Shown piece by piece: positions 49,716-59,789 of a stretch of DNA of 64,000 nt; position 1 is the first letter of the stretch, and each line of letters begins with the position of its first letter. Origin of the DNA: Physcia stellaris (Eukaryota; Ascomycota; Lecanoromycetes; Caliciales; Physciaceae); the NCBI GenBank assembly GCA_018902385.1, contig JABSSW010000014.1:186001-250000 (forward strand), in the 5' to 3' direction. A program made the translations under genes and the position numbers. The notes beneath the pieces are model-generated. The model ran no database searches. It worked only from the letters and a program-made list of their open reading frames with translations, and was not told where the DNA came from.

Positions 49716-50790
49716 AAAAATAATGTTTATTTTTCAAATTTTTTTGAGTTTGCTCATCGAAATCATTTGAAATTTGCTCATCATAAAACATCAAAAATTT
49801 TATCATAATTGTCATGCATGATTTGATTTTTGAAAAATTGTTTTTCGAATTGATCGAATTATAAATGAACAAAATGATTGTTTCAAACGAAAAAAAAAAT
49901 GAAATGAAATACATTTGTTTTGTATTGTTAATATTAAAATTTTAAATTAACATATTTGAATTTAACATTGAAATGTGAACATCATATAATACAACAAACA
50001 CATTTTCAGTAATAATTTTTGCATTCAATATTAAACTTTTTGTATTTTACAAAACAGTACATTCATTTTCATACAAAATGTTCATATCACAAATAATAAT
50101 ATCAAAATTCAAATCATCAATGACAAAATCATTGTGATCAATATTTTTATTCATGTTTCAAATATTTGAATTTTTGATTTTATTTTTTTCATTTAAGATT
50201 TCGATAATCACATTCATGCAATTTTAATTTTTTCAATTTTTTCATTTTTTTTGAAAAAAAGCAATTTGAATTATATGCGAAAATCATGTGCATCGTTTTC
50301 AATGACAATTTTTGAAATGTAAAAATGTTTGATGTCGTATTTTGTTGAATTTTCAAAAAATAATGACGTATTGTTGATAACGTTATGCGAATATGAAATA
50401 TATGATGTTTGATTTTCGAAATAACGAATTTCAACGAAAAAGAAAATTCGTTTTCAAACATCAAATGACACGAAAAACAAATATTATGATGTGAATTTGT
50501 TTCACGCATTTTGCATTTTCATGTGAAATCAATGATGATTCATGAAATTCGCATACATGTATGATTTTAATCGTACGTTTCAACATTTTTAAAGAATAAT
50601 AATATCGAACGTCGAAAAAATAATTGTATTGATGATTTTAATTGTTGAAAAAGATATTTTTCGATTGAAATTTATTTATGAATACATGTTATAATATTAT
50701 CAACGTCGACGTGATTGTTTCTGAATATTTTGTTTTTTATTAAATTTTTAGTCAAACAATCATATTTTTCAATTTTTTGAAAAAATTGAA
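49716..50790. other. AT-rich stretch without readable content
   Basis: Mostly short frames. The part at 49,915-50,170 has almost no CG and much TA, unlike the flanks. A minus-strand frame at 50,189-50,509 is not recognisable. Confidence 0.5.
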
Positions 50791-51600
50791 TTATTTAATG
50801 TTCAAATTCGAGTCATGATTTTCGTCATTCGCGTTTTTATAATCATCATCGTTGAACAAATGATCGAAATCGTTGTTTTTTTCGAAAACATTGTCAAAAT
50901 TATCGAAATTGTCGTTGAATATTTTCATTGATTTTTCAATCATCATTTTATTGCGTGTGACATTTTCATTTCGATTATCGCGATTTCGATCATCGCGATT
51001 TCGATCATCGCGATCTCGATCACGTTTTAATGTATTTTGAATTTCAATCGATTGCGTCATTTTGACAATTTTTTTTCGTATAATTTTGATTTCGATCAAT
51101 TTCGTTTTTTTGCTTCGAATCGTCATATTTGAAAATTTCGATTCATGATCAAAAAAATTTCGATCGATGAATTTTGATTTTCGTTTTTTGATTCGAATTG
51201 TTGTGTCGTTTTTGCTTTGTGATTTTCGATGTTTATTTTTCAATTCGATAATTGCAAATTTTTTGTTTGTCATTTCAATAACGTCGACGTTGTCAATATC
51301 GAAAATATGATCAACATTCATGACATTGTCAATATCATCGACGTGATCAAAATTAAAAACATTGTTTTCGTCGTGAACAAAATTGAAAACATCATCATTA
51401 TCGAAAACACGAACAAAATTCGAAAAAATATCGTCATTCGAATGATCAACAATTGAATTTTCGTTATCATCGTTAACATCGAAAACATCGTCATCATTGA
51501 CAACAAAATCGTCATTTCGATCAGTATCGACGACATCATTATCATCGAAAACACGATCAAAATTGAAAGCATCGCTTTCATCGTCAATCGATAAAACGAA
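50791..51600 (-). pseudogene. Low-complexity coding remnant (acidic, then basic)
   Basis: Read on the minus strand from 51,600, an Asp/Asn/Val-rich acidic stretch leads into an open frame of 176 residues (50,791-51,321). That frame becomes basic (RIKKRKSK) and carries the repeat RDRDRDDRNRDDRNRDNRN from 15-bp tandem DNA units at about 50,985-51,035. The 176-residue frame has the same phase as the MULE remnant that lies upstream of it on this strand, so it may be its damaged C-terminal tail or a separate gene. I do not recognise it. Confidence 0.4.
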
Positions 51601-51732
51601 AAAAACGAAACGTGATTGAAATCGATCGCGATTATTTCATAACACGTAATTTACGTCAAGAAAACGTTTCATGATGTCAAAAATGTTTCAATTCGAATTC
51701 GAATTCGAATCGACGTGCGTGATCAATGAATT

Positions 51733-53080
51733 TCAAAACGAAATGATATCAAATTTCGATGTGATGAAAAAAAATTTAAATTTTAACATTTTGAAATGAA
51801 AATGAAACAGTTCAAACGAAAACAACGATACATTTTCAAATTGATCGATTTCGAATTGTTTCAAGATGTTTCGTATATTGTAAACACACGAAATATTTGT
51901 TGTGATATTGTGAATGTCAATACACGATTCAAAAAAATGTGTATTCGATTTTTTTTTGATTTTGATGAATCGTTTGTATTGTTTTTCGATTTTGTGCAAA
52001 GCGTGAAATGTAATTCGAATAAACAAATTGCGATAAAATTGTCGATTAAATTTCGTGATTGTTGATTTCGTTCGAATTTGTTCAACGATTTCGAAATAAT
52101 TTTTATATTGTTTCAAAAATAAAGTTTTCAAACGTTTGATTACAAATTTCATATTGTCAATGAAACATTTAAGCATTTGTTTCAAAATGCGATGATCGTT
52201 TTCAATTCGAAAAAATTTATGAACGTTGAAATGCAACATGTCGTTGATGTTGTAATTGCAAAAACAACGTCGTCATGAAACATTAAATCAAATTTTGCGC
52301 AAATACACGATTTCGTCGCGATGAAAACGTTCGTATTTATTTTTCAAATTTCTTCAAATTAGTTTGTAACTTTCACGAGTGAAAACGTGAACAATTTCGA
52401 ATCAATGTTTCATGAATTGTTGTCATTTTTGTTCGATTTTGTCATCGTTGAAAAAATGTTTGCAATGTTTTCGAATTTCTTTATTCATGTGATAAATGAA
52501 AAGAAAAATTTTTGTTGTTGAATATCGAAATTCGAAAATTTCGAACAATACTCAACTCGAAATGAAAACGACTACGAGAAAAAATTGAAAATTTAATTGT
52601 CGATACAGTTGATCGATATTTTTCATCATTCATGTCAAATTCGCTTTATTTTTCGTATTAATAAAAATCAAATTTCAGTAGAAACTAATGTTTAATGAAA
52701 TTTGTTTCAAAAAAACAAATATCGACAATTCGTATTGTTTGATTTTGCAAATGCTATTCAACACGAAAATTTCGAAATTTTTGAATAAAAGTTGAACGAC
52801 ATATTTGTTGACAAAAAAAAATTTTTTCAAACGATCGTGATATTTCGCATCGCGACAACAACAAAATCAATTGATAAAATCGAGATTAAAAACGTCGTAC
52901 AAAATTTTTATAAAAATGTCAATGTTCAATTTTCGCGTTTTGATTTTTTTCTTCGCATTGTAAATGTTTTGAAAAATGAAAAAATGATTGAAATGATTCG
53001 TGATCAAATCATTTAAAATTTCGATCGAAATCATGTTTATGTTTGTTAAATTGAAAATTGAATTTGTCGATCAAAAAATT
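51733..53080 (-). mobile_element. Dead Mutator-like (MULE/Hop-type) transposase remnant
   Basis: One continuous minus-strand frame of about 450 codons keeps the layout of fungal MULE transposases. In order: NIYNAKKKIKTRKL (family DIYN box), LKKFFFVNK, FEIFVLNSICKIKQY (family D.TYKTN; the Asp is now Asn), IYHMNKEIRKHCKHFF (WHI.KNV..CK box), TRESYKLI*RNLKNKY, HFNVHKFFRIENDHRILK (HFG..TSRVES.H..LK box) and SCVYNIRNIL (C.H box, His now Tyr). I see no frameshift. Ten in-frame stops (52,273, 52,288, 52,354, 52,402, 52,423, 52,552, 52,630, 52,675, 52,867 and 53,071) are all TGA, most where the family has Trp. Catalytic residues are lost. Terminal repeats were not found. Confidence 0.85.
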
Positions 53081-53639
53081 GATTTTTGTCGTTTGCAATT
53101 GCGATTTTTTTCAAAATTTCGTTTGTCATTTGATGTTTGTGATGTACAAAAAAATTTTTCGTTGAAACGAACGAATGATTATGAAATTTCGTTTTGATCG
53201 TGAATTTTCATAACGTCGCACGAACGTTTTTGTAACATGTGATTTTTCATGAACAATTTTGATCGCATTCAAACGTAATTTTAAAACGTTTCGTGATGAT
53301 TGAATCATTTTTCAAAATTGAACGATTTTTTGATCGTTTGATTTTGATGTTGTAATCATGATTTTCGACGTAAATTATGAAAACGTCATGTTTTGTTTCA
53401 AAAATGTGATGTCATACAACAAATTCAATTGATTCGTTCGAAAAAAATGTTTCGACGATTGTGAAAAATGCGAAAAATTGATTGTTCGTCATTTTGATGT
53501 AATCAAATTATTATAAATAAAAACAACGAATTGTCAACGATTAATTAGTCGAAATTTGTAAAAACGAATTCAATCGTACATCGTTGATAATTTTACAATA
53601 ACAAAATCGAATTGTCGAAGTTTCGAACAACGATGATAA

Positions 53640-54090
53640 AAAAAGAATGATAATGATATTTTGCGTTTGTTGTTTGTTTTTGCTTGAAATAATGTTTTCA
53701 AAAAAAATCGTATGTCGTTGATTTCAAAATCTAAAAACGATAATTGAATCGATTTGATTTCAAACATTTTTCATCGTACGTCAAAAATGATTTTTGAACG
53801 AAAACAAAAAAACGTTATATGCGAAATTGATTGTAATGCAATAAAATCGAAAATGTTTGTTACAAAAAATGTTTTCGTTTGATGTATGTTTTTTTTGAAA
53901 ATGATGTTTTCAAATATAATCGTATCGCGTTAATTTCAAAATCGATAAATTGTGATTAAATCGATTTGATTTCAAACATTTTGCATCGTACGTCAATTAT
54001 ACAATGTTGACGAAATCAACAAAACATTGATTGTTGAACAAATGATGTTGCGATAAAAACGAAAATGTTTGTTACGAAAAATGAAACGAC
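53640..54090. repeat. Tandem repeat, period 212 bp, about two copies
   Basis: GATTTGATTTCAAACATTTT followed by .CATCGTACGTCAA ends at 53,783 and again at 53,995. GAAAATGTTTGTTAC occurs at about 53,849 and 54,061. Both pairs have the same 212-bp spacing. The array lies on the 5' side of the MULE remnant. Confidence 0.8.
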
Positions 54091-54154
54091 GACATCATCA
54101 CAACATGATTTGTTTACGCGATTTCATTTTCGCGATTACACGTGTCAAAATTAA

Positions 54155-54215
54155 TCAATAGAAGTCGAATTTCTATTGACTATACGATAGCGTCACGCTA
54201 AAAACGTCACGCGCG
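54155..54215. repeat. Palindrome and doubled octamer at the right edge of the block
   Basis: TCAATAGAA and its exact complement TTCTATTGA face each other across 7 bp at 54,155-54,179. Just after it CGTCACGC occurs twice, separated by TAAAAA. Base composition becomes normal right here. Confidence 0.6.
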
Positions 54216-55914
54216 GTTTGCATTTTCAGACTTCGAAACTGTCAATCTGCAGGTAGAATTGCAAAGCACTCCACACGTGTCTTTCAAGGTCCTATTATTG
54301 TCGGCTTGCAGCAGTCAGCCTAGTGGTACTAATCTTGTCGTGGCCCAGAGAAGGGCCAGCAACTAAGTATTCCACCGATACGGAGTAATAGTAGGTATCT
54401 TCTGGAAAGAGGCAGGAGGAAACTCAGGGAAGAGGCAAGCGTGTCGCTACGTCGCATAATCCTCCAATCGGACCTCACCACTGTCGCTAGCAAGAATTTT
54501 GATGATTCCTCATCTGACTTTTATCATCAAGTCTCGCATACCGAAAACGGTGATGGCAGGATTATCATCGCTCAAGCCTGTCGGGGCAACGTCTCAGCAG
54601 TCATATTGTCGGTGAAAGCGATGGAGGTCGAAGATTGGGCATCACTAATCACCAACGGCAATCAATCAGATCAAGCGGTGAAGTTGACCGCCCGAACAAC
54701 ATGGTTGATTGGGTACGATTAGATAGCGGCTGCCACGCTGCCACCTGCCACGTCCCACGGGGAAGGATTAAGTTGATCCGCCCCCATGGGAATACAGGCG
54801 AGACAGGCTAGCCGGTACGGACTACCCTTTGTACGGAGTAGCCTGTTGTGAGCCATGTGCGTCTTCCACCTCCCATCGATCGCTTGGGCGTCCCCTCGAT
54901 CTCCAGCGCCCGATCGGTATGGCGGATTGTGATTGTCGGTTTCTTTTTTAATTTTCAAATCCCACTCGTCTAAGGAGTAGTTTTGCACGCTTGAACAATG
55001 AAAGCAGCCGGCGATCGGCTGTCTTCCCCAAAGGCGGACAATGTATTCGTATGAGTAAAGCAATAGTAATCCTGAATCTGCGGTGATACGCTGACATCGT
55101 CTTACGTTCCCATAGCGGTAATGCTAAGCTTGCCACTGTCCTATCGCTTGTCCAGTTGTATTGCCTTACTTTATTGTTTGTCCACCCGTTGTCCACACAC
55201 GATCTCGTCCTACCCCAAATAGAGCATGGATGATCCATGCCTAAAGACCCTTGGGGAGGCACATCGGGTTCCGGGTCATGTTCCATCGTACCCTCGCGCA
55301 ACGGACCGGCGGTCTAACACCCTGTCACGTCCGTAGCATGCTTTTTGGGCTGAGTCACTTTCCAAAAGGGCGGTGGAAGCAACCGAGGCACGGCTGTGGG
55401 AAAATTATTAAACATATGAGTGCTCGCTCAGCCCACACTCTCTTGCTGATTGCTCTGCAAAGATCCTCTGTTTGATCCTACACACTATCCTAACAACTCG
55501 TGGTATTTGCTGGTGCGGCACACTTACTCAGCTCCCCTAACCATTCAGCCATAAGAATCTTGACGCGCACAAATCTCTTCTTTCCATCTCCAAGAGCTTC
55601 GCGACTCTAGACCCTTGATCTCTGTCCAACTGGTTGCTGTCATCATATTCTCCAGCAAATACGCTAGAGAACCTCGGCATACACGACTCGTGGCGACCTA
55701 CGCACGCGCCACACACCTTACGGTACTCCGTATTCGCTTGGGCTCTTGTGGAAGATACCTTACCGTGAAAGCAAATCGTGATTCATCATCTATGTCAAGA
55801 GACTTCTGGAAGAGCTTGGAAATTCTTACCTTGCAAAGAGAGTCTTCGTCTTCTTGATACAGCTTCGACTTCACCTCTACGACACCAGCTTCAAATCACT
55901 CGGCTGCCAAAATC
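54216..55914. other. Gene-free flank of the AT-rich block
   Basis: No supported gene. The nonamer TACGGAGTA (or its complement) occurs at about 54,379, 54,832 and 55,724. Confidence 0.45.
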
Positions 55915-56517
55915 ATGCTATTAGGCAACATGTTCGCCTCCGACTCGTGCAGCGATACCTCAAGCGAGCGCTCATTATCACCATCACCTTCACCCAGGCT
56001 CACATTCGCAAATCCCATCGCCGTTCCTCTCAAATCCCTCCTGTCACCGCCAACGACAACAGATTACTTCTCTATCTCACCTGCGACACCGCCATCGTGT
56101 CCCTTCAACAGCCCCAATAATCACTCCGTCTGCGCTTTCCCCTCTTGGCCCTCTGGAGATTGTCTGTCTACGTCTATCACGTCGCCTACTACATCATCGT
56201 CACCTTACAACTACATGAGCAAGCCTGCCAGCTCACACATCAGCGACGAAGACCTCATCGACTTGGAAGAGCTGGAACTGCGAGGACAGATGAGAATCCC
56301 GACAGGATTCCCAGTCATGCAACTGCGAGGTGATGGGTGTATACCATGGGAAGCAACACGCCAGCCGCCCATCGTGATCAAGCTGGATGAAGGGAGGAGA
56401 GAGAAGACCAGGAGCAGTACACATTCGAAGCCGAAGAACCGGAAGCGGAAGAGCACTTCTCTGAAGGATAGGCGAATTGTGGTGAAGATGAGTCCGATCG
56501 CCGAAGGGACCGAATAG
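55915..56517 (+). CDS. Conserved-looking hypothetical protein, basic C-terminus
   Basis: One open frame of 200 residues starting MLLGNMFASDSCSDTSS. The first 100 residues are Ser/Pro/Thr-rich. An acidic helix-like segment (SDEDLIDLEELELRGQMRIP) follows, then GFPVMQLRGDGCIPWEATRQ and a strongly basic stretch (SKPKNRKRKSTSLKDRR) that could be a nuclear localisation signal. The block order and pyrimidine-rich leader suggest a real gene. Function unknown; possibly nuclear. Confidence 0.5.
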   Translation: MLLGNMFASDSCSDTSSERSLSPSPSPRLTFANPIAVPLKSLLSPPTTTDYFSISPATPPSCPFNSPNNHSVCAFPSWPSGDCLSTSITSPTTSSSPYNYMSKPASSHISDEDLIDLEELELRGQMRIPTGFPVMQLRGDGCIPWEATRQPPIVIKLDEGRREKTRSSTHSKPKNRKRKSTSLKDRRIVVKMSPIAEGTE

Positions 56518-59500
56518 GGGGTGGCGGATTGAGGGGATGGGCAGCATTTGGGTTGTGCACACAGCATTTTTGATAGCGATTCAGCGATGAGCGATGGGAT
56601 ACATGATCGTCGGCGATGGTCTGACGATATCACGAGCTTGGAGGATACCCTTTGATACCCCTTCGGATGTAACATTCCCGAATTTATTTAGGTAGTTGCG
56701 CTTTCAACCCAATACATACTTATCTACACAGCATCATCATTCTATCCAATGCGTCATGACCTTTGAACGTACCTCGTGCATGATACAAGCCCAGCGATTA
56801 GAACACTGACGCTCGGCGGGGTGTCATCCTCTCGGGGCATCACGGCATCAACATGGGCCGACATGCTTTTTTTAACGACATCCAAGGAGAATACCATAGG
56901 GTATACGACTTTCGATACGTCAACCCAGAACAGCTTCCCTATTAGCTCACTGTTGCCGCCTCTTGAAAACCATCCTAAGGTGAGTCTCTCCTCCAGGATC
57001 GACAGCTTGGTACAACACCTGAGTCTCAAGGTTTCGCCCCTCTCCTCCCAACCAAACGTTGCGAAGGTCTTCTTGTCTTGACACTGGGCATGATACACAA
57101 ACGGCAATAAGAGACATTTTCAGTCTAGTCTCAACATACTGTTGGTCCGTACTGTCCAAATTAGCATCGGTCCTCCCTCGACGAGAGGGGGCCTTTGCCA
57201 CCCCAGGGACTTCGCCCGGGGCCACAGCTTTGGCTTCTGACCGCTCCATTATTATTGACACGGCATACGATCGCATACTTTCCTTGTAATGCGAGAACAA
57301 AGCAGCCAAGGTATACGTACAGATACGAGCGCCAGTAGTATGAGGTTAGAATGGGAAACACAAAAATCAAGGTTTGCAGACACTTGGTTGCCCAGTTTGG
57401 GCAAACTCTCTTGGTCTTTGCGCCCGTGGGAAGCAAAGCCCAGACCTCTTCTTGCGCCCGGCACGACTCCTCAGCTGCAGCAAGCACATGCAACATTTAT
57501 TGCGACACGACGGGGCACCCAGTAGTTGTTCGGGTGAGGTCGCACTCATGACTCAAGGCTTTTGAGGGTAGACATGTGTCAAGGTGAAGCCAGTTGTTAA
57601 TTTGCGACGACACCACCTTTGTTGATGACCGACCAGCGCATCGATCAAGCACGTTGCGGAATTGGAGCGTTGAACGAAGTGTGCGGGGAAGGGGAGGCCC
57701 GCTGTTTTAGTGTGCCGCGGGGGGTTTGGACGAAGATCCGTGAGGAAGGAATCAGCGATTCAGCAGTCGAAGGATCACTCACCATTTCTAGAGGACCAGT
57801 GCAACAAATGAAGCCGGATCTCTTGAATAACAGTCCTCTTCTGGGCTTCATTGCATAATGGAAGCTGCGAGACGGCATCTTTTCTAACACTACATCAACC
57901 ACGATAGTGGTCTTGGGTCTAGTGCGCCTAAGAAGCTGTGCGACTGCGCAGCCAAGACGGTCAATGCTCGCCTATGGGACCAGGGAGGCCAACTTTGTGC
58001 AATAACAACCTAATAAGAAATGGAGAAGTGATCGCTCGAGTGACAACTCTGGAGAGGATGACGCGGAAAAGAGGAATGCAGCCTCTCTTTTGTAATGATC
58101 TGTCTGAACTCGAAGTGAAGCAGTCATATCCCACAATCGGAGCCTGAGCCGCCTGCCGGGCTCAGCGACAAGTATCACACAAAATTACATCAGCTCAAAG
58201 ACCTTCTCAAGAGCAACGCTCTGGCGCCATCTCGCCTGCTCTTGTGCCGAGCATGCAACGCCGATGGGTTTCGAAGATGGATAGGTGACGAAGATCGCTG
58301 TCCTAGATCTTGATATTTTCGAACATGGCTGCTGACAGCTTAGGGCTATGCTGTTGGGCTTGAAACGCCGAAAGGGGAATGCTTCCAGCGCTGACAGCAT
58401 GAGGGTATCACAGCTTATTCATAAATCAGGAATCGGGATGCCGTTTTTGGGTGCACAGCAACGCTCTTGTACAACAGTCATGCAGGAGTGCTCAGGACTA
58501 AAAAAAGGCGCGGACGTTATGCATGACTGTATTTACTCTAGTCTCAGCAACGTCCATGTTTCAACAACTTGCTGCGGATACCCCATGGGCGTCAGCAGAT
58601 GGTGGCAGAAACGTGATCAAAATGGACCCGGGAACTCACATAGCGAGCTGCACGACAGCCACCATCATATCGTCCTAGTCGTCGGAAGCAGAACCCTAGG
58701 TTTGAACCTTGAGAAGAGCTGGAGACAGTGGGGAGCTTCAACGACTCGACCGATCTCGGGATGCGTGATCATTTGTCCCCTGCTCTCCGCTCCGTGACTG
58801 AGGACATTTACGCGCCGCGCTTGCCTCATTGCGTAGAGTGGTACCAGCCTGAAGTCAGAGGATTGTGAAGACATTGGGACTTTCAGACGGTGATTGGCGC
58901 AAATATTCCCACCCGCTAAAGTCCCTGCCGCCAGTGCACCAATGAAAGGAGACTCGTCTGCGTTCCTTGCACCTCACCCCATCGCCATGCTTCCCATGCA
59001 GCAAAACAAGCGTCGAGATCAGCACCCAACTGCTGCTATTCGGCTGCGTGCGTCGAGATAGCTTCGAGTACTTGCAGCTCAAGCTCGAATCAACTCTTCT
59101 GGAAAGGTGAGAAGGCCTATAGGCCCTGCAAGGGCGGATGGCGGGGGACGCTTCTCCACCATAGCTCCTCTTTTTCTCCCACTTTCACCATTTCATTTCT
59201 GATTTTTTAAATCCTTTTCCTATTCTTTCGCGCTTAGCAATTGACGACTGACGTCGTCAAAACCCTCTACTGCCCTATTTCACGCAGATCACATGGTCCT
59301 CTAGCCGATCTTAACCAAGGACCTGTCAGATTCCGTCCCTGAAGCGCCCTGCCTTACTTGGCTGATATATTCCGAATGCACACCGTTGATAGGGCAAAGC
59401 ACCAAATTGCATTGCCAAAATACAATTGTAGTGCCCCAGCATTTCTAGAACGTGGTCGCCTTGAAACCTTTTTTTTTACTTTCTTGAAACCGATTCCGCT

Positions 59501-59789
59501 CACACATCCTCTCAGTCAAAGCGCATTTGCCTTCTCCGATGTAGTACGGCTATCATCGTGCATGAGCGAAAACGTCTCATTAGCCGCACAAGTGCAGATA
59601 CCCCTTCAGCTACTCTTGCTTGAAACTTACTCCTGAGGCTTGGGGGTTTTGTCCTGTTCTAGAATTGAAACGGGTATCGACCGACCGGAGCCAGAGCTTT
59701 GGCATATAGCGTCTACCTAGGTATGCTTCCTTAATCTCGGAACATTGCTTGTTCTTATATGCACGGGGAGATGAACTGCTTGGCGCCTT
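56518..59789. other. Gene-poor stretch of 3.3 kb
   Basis: Many overlapping short frames on both strands (for example 57,059-57,289 and 58,348-58,797), none with recognisable motifs or consistent splice sites. I found no tRNA-like sequence. The last about 700 bp, pyrimidine-rich in places, may be the leader of the WD40 gene. Confidence 0.4.

Larger units (their letters stand above)
38210..54180. other. AT-rich, heavily mutated block with CpC/CpT depletion
   Basis: Sixteen kilobases without an intact gene, with edges sharp to within about 50 bp. In 38,281-38,580 I counted by hand 28 CG, 12 CA plus 19 TG, 7 TA, 2 CT/AG and no CC or GG. In 46,981-47,280 I counted 26 CG, 31 CA plus TG, 6 TA, 4 CT/AG and no CC or GG. 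So nearly every remaining C is followed by A or G. Some sub-blocks (for example 43,850-44,200 and 49,915-50,170) differ: CG is rare and TA is common. Dead mobile elements and an inverted repeat lie inside. Ordinary RIP would instead remove CA and TG and enrich TA. Confidence 0.9.

Noticed and set aside
51000-51035. CRISPR-like array at the 15-bp repeats
   Set aside because: The units are directly adjacent without spacers, and the host is a fungus.
51733-53080. TGA read as tryptophan (alternative code) in an intact transposase
   Set aside because: Catalytic Asp and His are also changed, and host genes in the window use TGG for Trp and TGA as a stop.
38210-54180. Open frames of 60-110 residues throughout the AT-rich block read as genes
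   Set aside because: Most are rich in Phe, Ile, Lys and Asn as expected from base composition, have no family features, and overlap on both strands.
38210-54180. Mitochondrial DNA insertion as the source of the AT-rich block
   Set aside because: No mitochondrial gene is readable, CG is too frequent, and the two recognisable elements are nuclear transposon types.
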